Assembly: GCA_900540845.1 (NCBI GenBank)
Contig: UQHS01000008.1
Span: 1 to 64,000, forward strand
Direction: 5' to 3'
DNA length: 64,000 nt
Source: an uncultured Collinsella sp.
GTDB lineage: Bacteria; Actinomycetota; Coriobacteriia; Coriobacteriales; Coriobacteriaceae
The position numbers and the translations under genes are program-made. The notes under the pieces are model-generated. The model searched no databases. It had not been told where the DNA came from and saw nothing but the letters and a program-made list of their open reading frames with translations. Numbering within the stretch: the stretch's first letter is position 1; each line of letters opens with the position of its first letter. Below are positions 15,703 through 23,193 of the stretch, piece after piece.

Positions 15703-16602
15703 CTACCCAAGGCGTTGCATGCGGACGCTCATGTCGATGGGCTTGGCGGTGAAGGGTGCGGTGGTTGCGAGTCCGTCCACGCCGGTGGCGGCATATTCTC
15801 CCGCGTTTTCGGGGTTGACGCCCCCGGCGGCGATGATGGTGAGGCGCGGATCGAGCGCGCGCAGGTTGCCCACCAGTTCGGCGAGCTCGTCGATGGAAAC
15901 CTTATCGAGCTGGACGCCGTCGACGCCGGCCCAGGCAACAGCCCCGCGCGAGGCGGCGCAGGCGCGCGTGCAGGCGGCGTTGTGCCATGCGAGGGCGAGA
16001 GCCTGTTCGGCGTTCACCTCGACGAACAGCTTCTTCTCGATGCAACGCGAACGGATTTGAGGCAGATGCTCGATGAACGCGTCGATTCCCCCCATGAACG
16101 AGAGGTGATGGTCGAACACGAGGACGGTCTCGGACAAGCCCAGGCGGTGGGGGAACGCCCCACCCGCGATGGTGGCCTCAACGAGGAGGTCCTTCACGCC
16201 CGGCATGCTCTTGCGCGTGGTAAGAATCTCGCAGGACGGGTTGGCGGCATGCGCGGCGTCGACCATCATGCGGGTCTTGGTGGCCACGGCGGAAAGATGG
16301 TCGAAGACGTTGAGGCAGACCTTCCAGGCCTGATGGAGCTGGGCGGCGGTTCCGCCGATCGTCATGAACGATTGGCCGGCCTCGAGCGCCGTGCCGTCGG
16401 GCAGGATGTTGGTGACGACGCATCCGAGTTTGGTGGCGATGCGCGACGCGACCTCGCCTCCGGCGAGCACGCAGACCTCGCGGGTGAAGTACTCCATGGC
16501 TCCCGTTTGGGCGTCGATTCCCAGAATATGGCTGGTCAGGTCGATATAAGGCACGTCTTCGGCGATAAGCTCGTCGATGCGTGCGTCGGATAGGGTGACC
16601 AT
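15703..16602 (-). CDS. modD: ModD-like quinolinate phosphoribosyltransferase-family protein
   Basis: This 299-residue protein belongs to the nicotinate-nucleotide pyrophosphorylase fold, ModD subgroup. It begins with the typical LIAEDVPYIDLTSHILGI and contains the TRKSMPGVKDLLVEA active-site segment and a C-terminal phosphate-binding barrel (IIAAGGVNPEN). ModD genes are named for their place in molybdate operons of phototrophs. The substrate is unproven, and a role in NAD or cofactor phosphoribosyl transfer is possible. ATG at 16602 follows AAAGGAGGACCG. No molybdate transporter is nearby; the partner gene is the deleted permease. Confidence 0.82.
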   Translation of the reverse strand: MVTLSDARIDELIAEDVPYIDLTSHILGIDAQTGAMEYFTREVCVLAGGEVASRIATKLGCVVTNILPDGTALEAGQSFMTIGGTAAQLHQAWKVCLNVFDHLSAVATKTRMMVDAAHAANPSCEILTTRKSMPGVKDLLVEATIAGGAFPHRLGLSETVLVFDHHLSFMGGIDAFIEHLPQIRSRCIEKKLFVEVNAEQALALAWHNAACTRACAASRGAVAWAGVDGVQLDKVSIDELAELVGNLRALDPRLTIIAAGGVNPENAGEYAATGVDGLATTAPFTAKPIDMSVRMQRLG

Positions 16603-16762
16603 CGGTCCTCCTTTTGAAGATTTCTACGGTGGAAATCGTATCATTGCCGCACGATTCTCCTGCATCTATCACGCGGAAAAGGCATAATGCTGTGTGATAT
16701 ATGACGTCCTGCCTACAAGACGTCCCGTCGCGCCCGCTGCGCGCGCCCTTGAAAGGAGACCC

Positions 16763-17746
16763 ATGGATTTGAACAAGCGTCCCGACGACATGGTCCGCAT
16801 CACCACTCCTGAGCTTGCTCAGGCTTTTATCGAGGAGCAGGTTGCCGCCTGCCGCGAGCAGATCGGTGATAAGAAGGCCCTTCTGGCCCTGTCCGGCGGT
16901 GTCGACTCCTCCGTGGTCGCCGCCCTGCTCATCAAGGCTATCGGCAAGCAGCTCATCTGTGTGCACGTTAACCACGGCCTCATGCGCAAGGGCGAGTCCG
17001 AGCAGGTCGTCGACGTGTTCCGCAACCAGCTCGACGCCAACCTCGTCTACGTTGACGCTACCGACCGTTTCCTGTCCCTGCTCGATGGCGTTGCCGAGCC
17101 CGAGGCCAAGCGCAAGATCATCGGCGCTGAGTTCATCCGCGTGTTTGAGGAGGAGGCCCGCAAGGTCGGCAACGAGGTTTCCTTCCTCGCCCAGGGCACC
17201 ATTTACCCCGACATTCTCGAGTCCGACGGCGTGAAGGCGCATCACAACGTTGGCGGCTTGCCCGACGACCTGCAGTTTGAGCTGTGCGAGCCCGTTCGCC
17301 TGCTGTATAAGGACGAGGTCCGCGTGGTTGGCCGTGAGCTCGGCCTGCCCGAGAACATGGTCGAGCGCCAGCCCTTCCCGGGCCCCGGCCTGGGCGTGCG
17401 CTGCCTTGGCGCCATCACCCGCGATCGTCTGGAGGCCCTGCGTGAGGCCGACGCGATCCTGCGTGAGGAGTTTGCCGCTGCCGGCCTCGAGGGCAAGGTC
17501 TGGCAGTACTTTGTCTCCGTGCCTGATTTCCGTGTGACCGGCGTTCGGTGCGGCAAGCGCCTCTACGAGTGGCCGGCGTTCATCCGCGCCGTCAACACCG
17601 TTGACGCCATGACCGCCGAGGTGCCTGAGCTCGACTGGGCGCTTCTCAAGAAGATCGGCGATCGCATCGCCTCCGAGGTCGACGGCATCTGCCGCGTTCT
17701 GTACGATCTCACCCCGAAGCCCTGCGGGACGATCGAGTTCGAGTAA
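16763..17746 (+). CDS. guaA: GMP synthase ATP-pyrophosphatase subunit (no amidotransferase domain)
   Basis: This 327-residue protein converts XMP to GMP using ATP and ammonia. The PP-loop SGGVDSSVVAALL (about residues 43-55), AQGTIYPDILES, HHNVGGLP and the C-terminal dimerisation domain ending LTPKPCGTIEFE are all present and correspond to the C-terminal two thirds of E. coli GuaA (525 residues). The glutamine amidotransferase domain is missing and is not encoded next door, so ammonia must come from a separate GuaAa-like subunit elsewhere, or free ammonia is used. ATG at 16763 follows GAAAGGAGACCC and lies at the domain boundary. This split form is common in archaea and less usual in bacteria. 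Confidence 0.92.
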   Translation: MDLNKRPDDMVRITTPELAQAFIEEQVAACREQIGDKKALLALSGGVDSSVVAALLIKAIGKQLICVHVNHGLMRKGESEQVVDVFRNQLDANLVYVDATDRFLSLLDGVAEPEAKRKIIGAEFIRVFEEEARKVGNEVSFLAQGTIYPDILESDGVKAHHNVGGLPDDLQFELCEPVRLLYKDEVRVVGRELGLPENMVERQPFPGPGLGVRCLGAITRDRLEALREADAILREEFAAAGLEGKVWQYFVSVPDFRVTGVRCGKRLYEWPAFIRAVNTVDAMTAEVPELDWALLKKIGDRIASEVDGICRVLYDLTPKPCGTIEFE

Positions 17747-17758
17747 CCTTTTCAAATT

Positions 17759-17799
17759 GGGGGCGCGGCTGTTTTAGAAGCAGCCGCGCCCCCGTTTTT
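17759..17799 (+). terminator. guaA terminator
   Basis: A perfect 13-bp GC-rich stem (GGGGGCGCGGCTG/CAGCCGCGCCCCC) with a nine-base loop is followed by GTTTTT. Confidence 0.92.
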
Positions 17800-17801
17800 G
17801 G

Positions 17802-19319
17802 CTAGTGAACTCGGAGCACATCGCCCTCAATCGTCCACATGGTGCTCGTGCAAGCGTGCAAGAATGCGCCGTCGTGGCTGACGAGCAGGAGGGCCCCGCC
17901 GAAGTGCGCGAGCGCTCGCTCCAGCGCTTCGACCGAGTGCAGGTCGAGGTGGTTGGTAGGCTCGTCCATGATGATGAGCGCGGGTGAGCTCAGCAAACCG
18001 CAGGCGATCATGAGTTTGCGCAGCTCGCCCGGGCTGGTCGCCGCGCCTTCTAAGATGCGATCTGGATTGGAGTTGAGCTGTGCCACGCAGCTGAGCACGC
18101 GGCCAAGGTCGGCAGGGGAGAGGGCGTGAATGGCCGCAAGGGTACGCGCCCGTTGCTGCGCATCGGGTTCCTGCGGAATATCCAATACGGCGGGCGCGTC
18201 GCTTCCTAGATGCGAGACCTGGTTTGCGAGCAGCTGCCGAATATGGTTGAGCAGGGTTGTTTTGCCGGAGCCATTGGGCCCAACGATGCCGACATGCTCG
18301 GTGTTTCCCACGAAAAGCTCAGGAAGTTCGAGCTCGCCCTCCCCGCAGGGAATGCGTCCCGCTGGGACATGAATCACGGTTTTGCGGGGGCTGGGCTTGG
18401 CATCGAGAAACAGACTGCTGTCATAGCGTTTGGGAACGAACGCCGCATCCGCCCTGTTCCGTGCCGCCTCCATGCGCCCATCCATCTGACGTAAGAGTTT
18501 TCCGCGCGCGCCATCTTGCCCAGTGAAGATGGCGAGGTCGATTTTGGCCCGCGCGCTTCTGTCCTTGGGATCGAGATTGCGCTTGGATCGCCGTGCGTCG
18601 GAGCGCGCAGCCTCCTGGGAGCGTTGTTCTCGCTCGGCGGTTAGGCGCGCGAGCTCGTCTTTCGCTCGCTTGCGTTCATGTTGTGCCGCGCAGCGCTCGC
18701 GCTCCGCCTGCGAATGGGCTGCCGAGTATCCGCCAGGGCGAACAACGATGTGCATGCCGTCTCGTGGTCCGCTTGGCTCAAAGGACGCACATCGGTCCAC
18801 GAGCGCGTCGAGCAGCTCGCGGTCGTGGCTCACGAGGATGCCGATGCCGGAATATGTGGCAAGCAGCTGTTCGACTTGGGTTCGAGCATCGCGGTCGAGG
18901 TGATTGGTCGGTTCGTCGATGGCGAGCACGTCGGGCCGCTGCCAGAGGGCGCAAGCGATTTGGAGTTTCTTCCGCTCCCCAAAACTCAGGTTATCCCAGC
19001 GCCACGCCATGTCGTCGGTGAGGTTCAGGCGGTCGCGGAGGTTTCGCGCGTCGCGGTTAAAATCGAGTGCAAAATCCGTCAGGGCTGCGGGAGCCTCATC
19101 CGCCTCCTGTGGGCAGTATACGGCGTATAGCCCTGTGGTTACGCTGCCCGAGTCCGGTTCGATGAGCCCGCACGCCAAGCGTGCAAGGGTGGACTTACCG
19201 CATCCGTTGTCACCCAAAAGGCCGGTCCAACCCTGAGGGAAGGTGATAGTAACGCTATTCAAAATGGGGTCTTGAGCTGCGGGGTGCGTAAATGTCACGC
19301 GTGAGAGTGCGAGCTGCAT
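17802..19319 (-). CDS. ABC-F family ATPase (ribosome-associated or antibiotic-protection type)
   Basis: The 505-residue protein has two ABC domains and no membrane segments. Domain 1 has Walker A GDNGCGKST, signature LSFGERKK and Walker B LAIDEPTNHLD. Domain 2 has GPNGSGKTT and IIMDEPTNHLD; its signature region reads SPGELRK. A charged linker (residues about 215-300, ERKRAKDELARL) resembles the P-site tRNA-interaction motif of ABC-F translation factors. Members either act as translation factors or protect ribosomes from antibiotics such as lincosamides, streptogramins, pleuromutilins or macrolides. ATG at 19319 follows AAGGAGGGG. The leader has a three-codon ORF and a hairpin overlapping the ribosome site, typical of antibiotic-inducible attenuation, which favours a resistance role. 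Confidence 0.88.
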   Translation of the reverse strand: MQLALSRVTFTHPAAQDPILNSVTITFPQGWTGLLGDNGCGKSTLARLACGLIEPDSGSVTTGLYAVYCPQEADEAPAALTDFALDFNRDARNLRDRLNLTDDMAWRWDNLSFGERKKLQIACALWQRPDVLAIDEPTNHLDRDARTQVEQLLATYSGIGILVSHDRELLDALVDRCASFEPSGPRDGMHIVVRPGGYSAAHSQAERERCAAQHERKRAKDELARLTAEREQRSQEAARSDARRSKRNLDPKDRSARAKIDLAIFTGQDGARGKLLRQMDGRMEAARNRADAAFVPKRYDSSLFLDAKPSPRKTVIHVPAGRIPCGEGELELPELFVGNTEHVGIVGPNGSGKTTLLNHIRQLLANQVSHLGSDAPAVLDIPQEPDAQQRARTLAAIHALSPADLGRVLSCVAQLNSNPDRILEGAATSPGELRKLMIACGLLSSPALIIMDEPTNHLDLHSVEALERALAHFGGALLLVSHDGAFLHACTSTMWTIEGDVLRVH

Positions 19320-19321
19320 GA

Positions 19322-19385
19322 AGACATCCCCTCCTTGGTGTTTGGAGGTCAACAGGTCGGTTGAGATGGATGTCTAGAAGCGCAT
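19322..19385 (-). promoter_or_regulatory. Attenuator-like leader with three-codon upstream ORF
   Basis: On the minus strand an ATG CGC TTC TAG mini-ORF (19385-19374, preceded by AAGG with 5-nt spacing) is followed directly by AGACATCC (minus strand; plus coordinates 19368-19375). This can pair perfectly with GGATGTCT at 19329-19322, which overlaps the end of the ribosome-binding purine tract of the ABC-F gene. A ribosome paused on the mini-ORF would cover the first arm and free the start. The layout matches erm/ABC-F translational attenuators, but the mechanism here is inference. Confidence 0.55.
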
Positions 19386-19503
19386 GGCAGCCTTATCTCT
19401 GAGTAGGGGCGTCCTCGCATGTGGCCCAGATCTGCCGGGCGGACGATTGACAGTCTATCACGGGGCGCAACGGGAGGTCTAGTTTGCGCTTGGCGCCCGC
19501 TTG

Positions 19504-20202
19504 CTATGAGTCGATACCGATGGGCCTGCGGTAGGAAATGTATTGCCCAAGCAGCGCGGCGATTGCGTCGAGCACATCGTGGTCAAGCCGATAGTGCATC
19601 CAGCGGCCGTCCCTGCGAACCCGGATGAGGCCCGCGTCGCGCAGGGCTGCCATATGATGTGACAACGTTGGCTGCGATATCTCGAGGTTTTCGAGAAGGC
19701 TGCAAGCGCATCGCTCTTGGCCGTCCCACAGCAGCTCAAGTATGCGCAGGCGATTGACGTCTCCGAGGGTCTTAAGGTTGGATGCGAGCCGCTCTCGGTC
19801 AAACTCGCCTGCGATGATGCGCGCCCTGAGGCCAATGACCTGCTGCCGAATCACGCGCATCGTTTGCAGGAAGGCTTGATCGCCCTTGCCGCTTGGGTCG
19901 TCCAGGCCCCAGTCTTCGCGGTACGTGGCGGGCTGGGATGGGCACTCCACCCCGCACCCCATGGTGACAAGGATGTCGACGGGCGGCAGCTCTGTGAGAG
20001 AAGTTGGTTTGAGTCCGCTCGTGTCGATGCCGTATTCACGTTGCAAGAGTCGAGAGGCATCGTCGTTGATGCGCTCGACGGGATGCGTTCCGCCCGAGCA
20101 CGCGACGAAGGTATCGCTTGCGATTGCCCGTGCCATCGCCTGGGCTATTTGGCTCCTGCACGCATTGTGCGTGCAGACAAAAGCAACGGTTGGCTTCTTC
20201 AT
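19504..20202 (-). CDS. ArsC (thioredoxin-type arsenate reductase)-ArsR fusion
   Basis: The 232-residue fusion has two parts. The N-terminal half, about residues 1-130, is a low-molecular-weight phosphatase-type arsenate reductase with P-loop CTHNACRSQ and a second cysteine motif CGVECPSQP. The C-terminal half, about 140-225, is an ArsR/SmtB winged helix with the metalloid-type CAC pair in ERCACSLLENL and the helix ISQPTLSHHMAALRDAGLI. Known ArsR-ArsC fusions usually have the repressor first; here the enzyme is first. It is expected to reduce arsenate and repress its own divergent promoter until As(III) binds. ATG at 20202 is preferred over TTG 20208. The divergent neighbour is a Cys-rich DUF5714 gene, with an AT-rich palindrome between them. 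Confidence 0.87.
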   Translation of the reverse strand: MKKPTVAFVCTHNACRSQIAQAMARAIASDTFVACSGGTHPVERINDDASRLLQREYGIDTSGLKPTSLTELPPVDILVTMGCGVECPSQPATYREDWGLDDPSGKGDQAFLQTMRVIRQQVIGLRARIIAGEFDRERLASNLKTLGDVNRLRILELLWDGQERCACSLLENLEISQPTLSHHMAALRDAGLIRVRRDGRWMHYRLDHDVLDAIAALLGQYISYRRPIGIDS

Positions 20203-20265
20203 GGGCAAACTCTTTCTGCTGTGGACACTTCTCGAACATCGGCGATTGCATTATATCGATACTCG

Positions 20266-20283
20266 TCTATATAATCATATAGA
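20266..20283. promoter_or_regulatory. Candidate ArsR operator
   Basis: TCTATAT-AATC-ATATAGA is a perfect 7-bp inverted repeat in an AT-rich 100-bp divergent promoter between the ArsC-ArsR fusion and the DUF5714 gene. Its size and AT-richness resemble ArsR/SmtB operators. Confidence 0.55.
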
Positions 20284-20321
20284 TATCTGTCAATATACAC
20301 TACTCTAAAAGGGGTTACATT

Positions 20322-20882
20322 ATGAGTGTTCCTGAGTATGAATGGGCGCAAGAAATCTGTCTTGCATGGGGTGGCAACGACCCGGGAGCCCTTTTGGAAC
20401 AGCTGATGGCCCACGAGCGCTGTGCGGCGTTTGGGCCCGTTCATCATTATCTGGTTGGTGCGGCCCTGATGGCCTGTTCTCGGGACGTGCTGGGCGAGAA
20501 GAGCTTTGAGTCCGCCCTGGATGAGCTTGCGGGAAGGGCGTGCTGCGTTCCCGGGGCGGCATGTGCAAAATGGGGGGTCTGCGGTGCTGCGGCGTCGTGT
20601 GGCATGGCGTTTGCCGTGCTTGCTGGCAACGCGCCCCTGCGTCCTGAGGGCTGGAGCGAAGGTCAGCTCATGGTCGCCGACATCCTGCAGCAGATCGCTC
20701 ATGCGGGGGCGCCGCGTTGCTGCAAGCGGGATTCGCGCATTGCGGTGCGAGCGGCGGTGCCTTGGTTTAACAAGTGCCTGGGGACCACGTTGGTTGTTGC
20801 GGACGAGAACCCAAGGTGCGCGGTGGCATCGCAGAATAAGGCGTGTCTAGGGGATGCGTGTCCGTATCATCTCAACGCTTAA
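20322..20882 (+). CDS. DUF5714 cysteine-rich protein
   Basis: This 186-residue soluble protein matches DUF5714: HHYLVGAALMA, VPGAACAKWGVCGAAASCG, and GAPRCCKRDSRIAV. It has about a dozen cysteines, including paired CC motifs, suggesting metal, metalloid or Fe-S binding. The role of DUF5714 is unknown. It is transcribed away from an ArsC-ArsR fusion across a shared palindromic operator, so an arsenic or other metalloid response is inferred. AAAAGGGG lies seven bases before the ATG. Confidence 0.85.
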   Translation: MSVPEYEWAQEICLAWGGNDPGALLEQLMAHERCAAFGPVHHYLVGAALMACSRDVLGEKSFESALDELAGRACCVPGAACAKWGVCGAAASCGMAFAVLAGNAPLRPEGWSEGQLMVADILQQIAHAGAPRCCKRDSRIAVRAAVPWFNKCLGTTLVVADENPRCAVASQNKACLGDACPYHLNA

Positions 20883-20912
20883 CCGTGTGGTGAGCAAAAG
20901 GGCGGAAGGGCT

Positions 20913-21206
20913 TTACCGCGGGTGACTTGTGAGGTGCCAGCCGTTGCAATACGGGCAGCGATAGGCCGAAAGTCCTCGTCTGCCATGCTCTGCGCATGCG
21001 GCTATGGCATCGTCGGCCTCGGCTTTGCTCACATAGCGGTTTTTCGATTCGCATGCCTTGCGTCGGAGCGCGGCATCATGCTCGGCGTCGAGGCGCTCCT
21101 CGCGCTGGTGCTCGCGGGCAAAGAGGTTTCCCATGGCAGATGCGTCGAAACCCGCCTCGAATGATGCGCGCTGTTTGGCGCGTGCCGACCGCTTGTTACT
21201 TGCCAT
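20913..21206 (-). CDS. Small zinc-ribbon-like protein
   Basis: This 97-residue basic protein has a Lys/Arg-rich N-terminus and a C-terminal YRCPYCNGWHLTSHP motif, a short zinc-finger-like C-x2-C-x3-H arrangement seen in small proteins of unknown function in actinobacteria and phages. GGAGACGCCC precedes the ATG at 21206. No function can be assigned. Confidence 0.7.
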   Translation of the reverse strand: MASNKRSARAKQRASFEAGFDASAMGNLFAREHQREERLDAEHDAALRRKACESKNRYVSKAEADDAIAACAEHGRRGLSAYRCPYCNGWHLTSHPR

Positions 21207-21283
21207 GGGCGTCTCCGTTGTTTGAAAACAGAGCCGAACGCGACGATGCGCTCGGCCCCAGACGTGCAGTTGAAAGCGTGTGC

Positions 21284-21646
21284 CTAGTGATGGCAGGCGT
21301 GCTCGGGCCCCATGGCTTCGAGCTGCCCGGCGGCCACGCGCTCGGCGGCGGCGCCAACGGTGGGGGAGTCGGCGTCGTGCAGCACGGTGATGCCGGCGGC
21401 GGCGAAGCCCTGCATGGGGCGCATGCCCATGCCGACGGCGACGATGGCATCAATGCCGGCGTCGGCGAGGATGCCAACGGGGCGCATGCAGCCGCCCTCT
21501 TCGTGCGGAGGATTGGCGATGGTGCCCTCAACCTCGACGACGCCATTCTCGACATTGAGGATCGTGAAGCAGTCGGCGTGGCCAAAATGGGCGGAGCGCT
21601 GGGCGTCCAGGCCGCCCTTTCCAACGGACGGAACTGCGAGCTTCAT
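21284..21646 (-). CDS. NifB/NifX-family Fe-Mo cofactor-binding-like protein
   Basis: This 120-residue single-domain protein belongs to the dinitrogenase iron-molybdenum cofactor family (NifX/NafY/MTH1175 fold). It starts with MKLAVPSVG and contains SAHFGHADCFTI, GMGMRPMQGF and a His-containing tail EHACHH. No nif genes are present, so, as for other stand-alone members, it probably binds a metal-sulfur cluster or metal ion of unknown purpose. ATG at 21646 follows AAGGTGGTTTGCAC; an ATG at 21664 would add six residues. Confidence 0.87.
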   Translation of the reverse strand: MKLAVPSVGKGGLDAQRSAHFGHADCFTILNVENGVVEVEGTIANPPHEEGGCMRPVGILADAGIDAIVAVGMGMRPMQGFAAAGITVLHDADSPTVGAAAERVAAGQLEAMGPEHACHH

Positions 21647-21800
21647 GTGCAAACCACCTTTCATGGGCGCGCTTGAGCTGCGCGCATATGTGTTGACTCA
21701 TCTTCCATGGTAGCGCGTTTGAGCGAAGAAGGCGTATCGCCAGTCTTAGCTCGCAGCTAATGAAATGGTGCATAGGGGTGTAGATAATGGGCATCGTCGA

Positions 21801-21823
21801 AGCGGTTTGAAGGAAAAACCGCT
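21801..21823 (+). other. Hairpin in the leader of the DUF4190/DUF4352 gene
   Basis: AGCGGTTT and AAACCGCT form an 8-bp stem with a 7-base loop, ending five bases before the GGGAGGG ribosome site of the next gene. It may stabilise the leader or control initiation. Confidence 0.35.
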
Positions 21824-21840
21824 GCTATGGGAGGGAAAAC

Positions 21841-22578
21841 GTGGAACACGAACAGTCAAAGCAACCGCGGTCCGGGCTTGCCATCGCGGGCCTGGTTCTT
21901 GGGATCATCGCACTTTTGACATCCTTGCTGCCGATCATCAACAACATGTCGTTTTTTGTCGCACTTGTCGGAGCGGTACTCGCCATTATTGGCCTTGTTG
22001 CCTGCATGCGCGGTAAACGCGCGGGAAAGGGCCTTGCGATTGCCGCGGTTGTCGTGAATGTTATTTCGATTGTCGCGGTCATCGCCAGTCAGAGTATGTA
22101 TAGCGCCGCAATTGACGACGCCATGAACGGCCCGCAGGCAGTACAGGAATCACAGGACGAAGATGCGGCGGAAGATAATGCGAGCGAGTCCAAGCCCGAT
22201 GATTCTGCCGACGAGAAGAAGCTCGCGGTCGGATCATCGGTCGAGCTCTCAAATGGCATGACGGTCGCAGTTGACGAAATCGTGCCGGGCCTCACCAACT
22301 ACGATGGCGCGACCTTGACCGGAGTTCGCGTCACGTATGCGAACAATAGCGACGAGGCTCTCTCGTTCAACTCGTATGATTGGAAGGGGGAGAGCGCGAG
22401 CGGCGTCCAGAGCGATGCGACGTACTATTCCGAGGCGACCGAGGAGCTCTCTTACGGCGATTTGTCCGCGGGCGGCACGGTGAGCGGGTATGTGTACTTC
22501 GAGGGGGATCTCTCGAACGTCCTGTACTTCTCGTCGCCGTTTGCAGACGGGCCTGCGGCGACGTGGGGCGTCGCGTAG
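21841..22578 (+). CDS. DUF4190-like membrane protein with DUF4352-like extracytoplasmic domain
   Basis: The 245-residue protein begins at GTG (GGGAGGGAAAAC upstream). Two or three hydrophobic helices occupy residues about 11-85 in the DUF4190 style (GLAIAGLVLGIIALL...GKGLAIAAVVVNVISIVAVI). An acidic, disordered stretch (QESQDEDAAEDNASES) leads to a beta-rich C-terminal domain with VGSSVELSNGMTVAVDEI and GVRVTYANNSDEALSFN, the pattern of DUF4352/telomeric-repeat-like immunoglobulin folds exposed outside the membrane. Its function is unknown. Confidence 0.78.
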   Translation: MEHEQSKQPRSGLAIAGLVLGIIALLTSLLPIINNMSFFVALVGAVLAIIGLVACMRGKRAGKGLAIAAVVVNVISIVAVIASQSMYSAAIDDAMNGPQAVQESQDEDAAEDNASESKPDDSADEKKLAVGSSVELSNGMTVAVDEIVPGLTNYDGATLTGVRVTYANNSDEALSFNSYDWKGESASGVQSDATYYSEATEELSYGDLSAGGTVSGYVYFEGDLSNVLYFSSPFADGPAATWGVA

Positions 22579-22773
22579 ACAGTCTGTACGGGTGGCGCTC
22601 GGTGTCATGCCGAGGCATGTGAAGACCGAGCGCGCAAATCCTTGGCGGGACGTCTCGCTTCGCCAAGTCGCCCCTATGAATTAACGGGGCATGGGCGAAG
22701 GGCGCATCGTCGGGTGCGCTCTTCGCCTGACATGCATTTACAATGAGGGCAAACAAATGTGGTGGAGGAACGC

Positions 22774-23193
22774 ATGACGGAGCGATTGACCGAGGAAGTG
22801 CTACAGGAGCTGCTCGAGGCGCCAAGCCTCGACGGGTTCATCGGATCGCATGATTTCCCCGCCGTCACGCTTCCGGAATTTCTCGAGCAGATGCTTCAAA
22901 AGAAGGGCCTCAAACGCTCACGCGTGGTGCGCATGGCGGATCTCAATGAGACCTTCGGATACCAGATATTCACGGGCGCACGCAACCCGTCGCGCGATAA
23001 GGTGCTGCAGATCGCTTTCGCCATGGCGTTATCGCTGCGCGAAACGAATCGGGCGCTCATGGCGGCGGGAGCGAGCTCGCTGAACCCTAAGTGCCGCCGC
23101 GATGCGATTATAATCTTCTGCATCGATCAGGGCTGTTCGCTGCAGAAGGTCAACGAGGAGCTGTACCGCTTAGGCGAGAATACCGTCTGCTAG
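22774..23193 (+). CDS. XRE/Cro-like helix-turn-helix protein
   Basis: The 139-residue protein contains a helix-turn-helix in LPEFLEQMLQKKGLKRSRVVRMADLNETFGYQIFTG (about residues 30-65), with ARNPSRDKVLQIAFAM following as in XRE proteins. A C-terminal helical part ends with LQKVNEELYRLGE. ATG at 22774 follows GTGGAGGAACGC. Its stop codon directly abuts the ATG of a membrane-anchored protein kinase, so the two form an operon and probably a signalling pair. Confidence 0.8.
   Translation: MTERLTEEVLQELLEAPSLDGFIGSHDFPAVTLPEFLEQMLQKKGLKRSRVVRMADLNETFGYQIFTGARNPSRDKVLQIAFAMALSLRETNRALMAAGASSLNPKCRRDAIIIFCIDQGCSLQKVNEELYRLGENTVC

Noticed and set aside
16610..16762. Possible guanine riboswitch upstream of guaA
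   Set aside because: The conserved junction sequences of purine riboswitches (such as TTTCTACC) are not found; only short chance palindromes like GACGTC occur.
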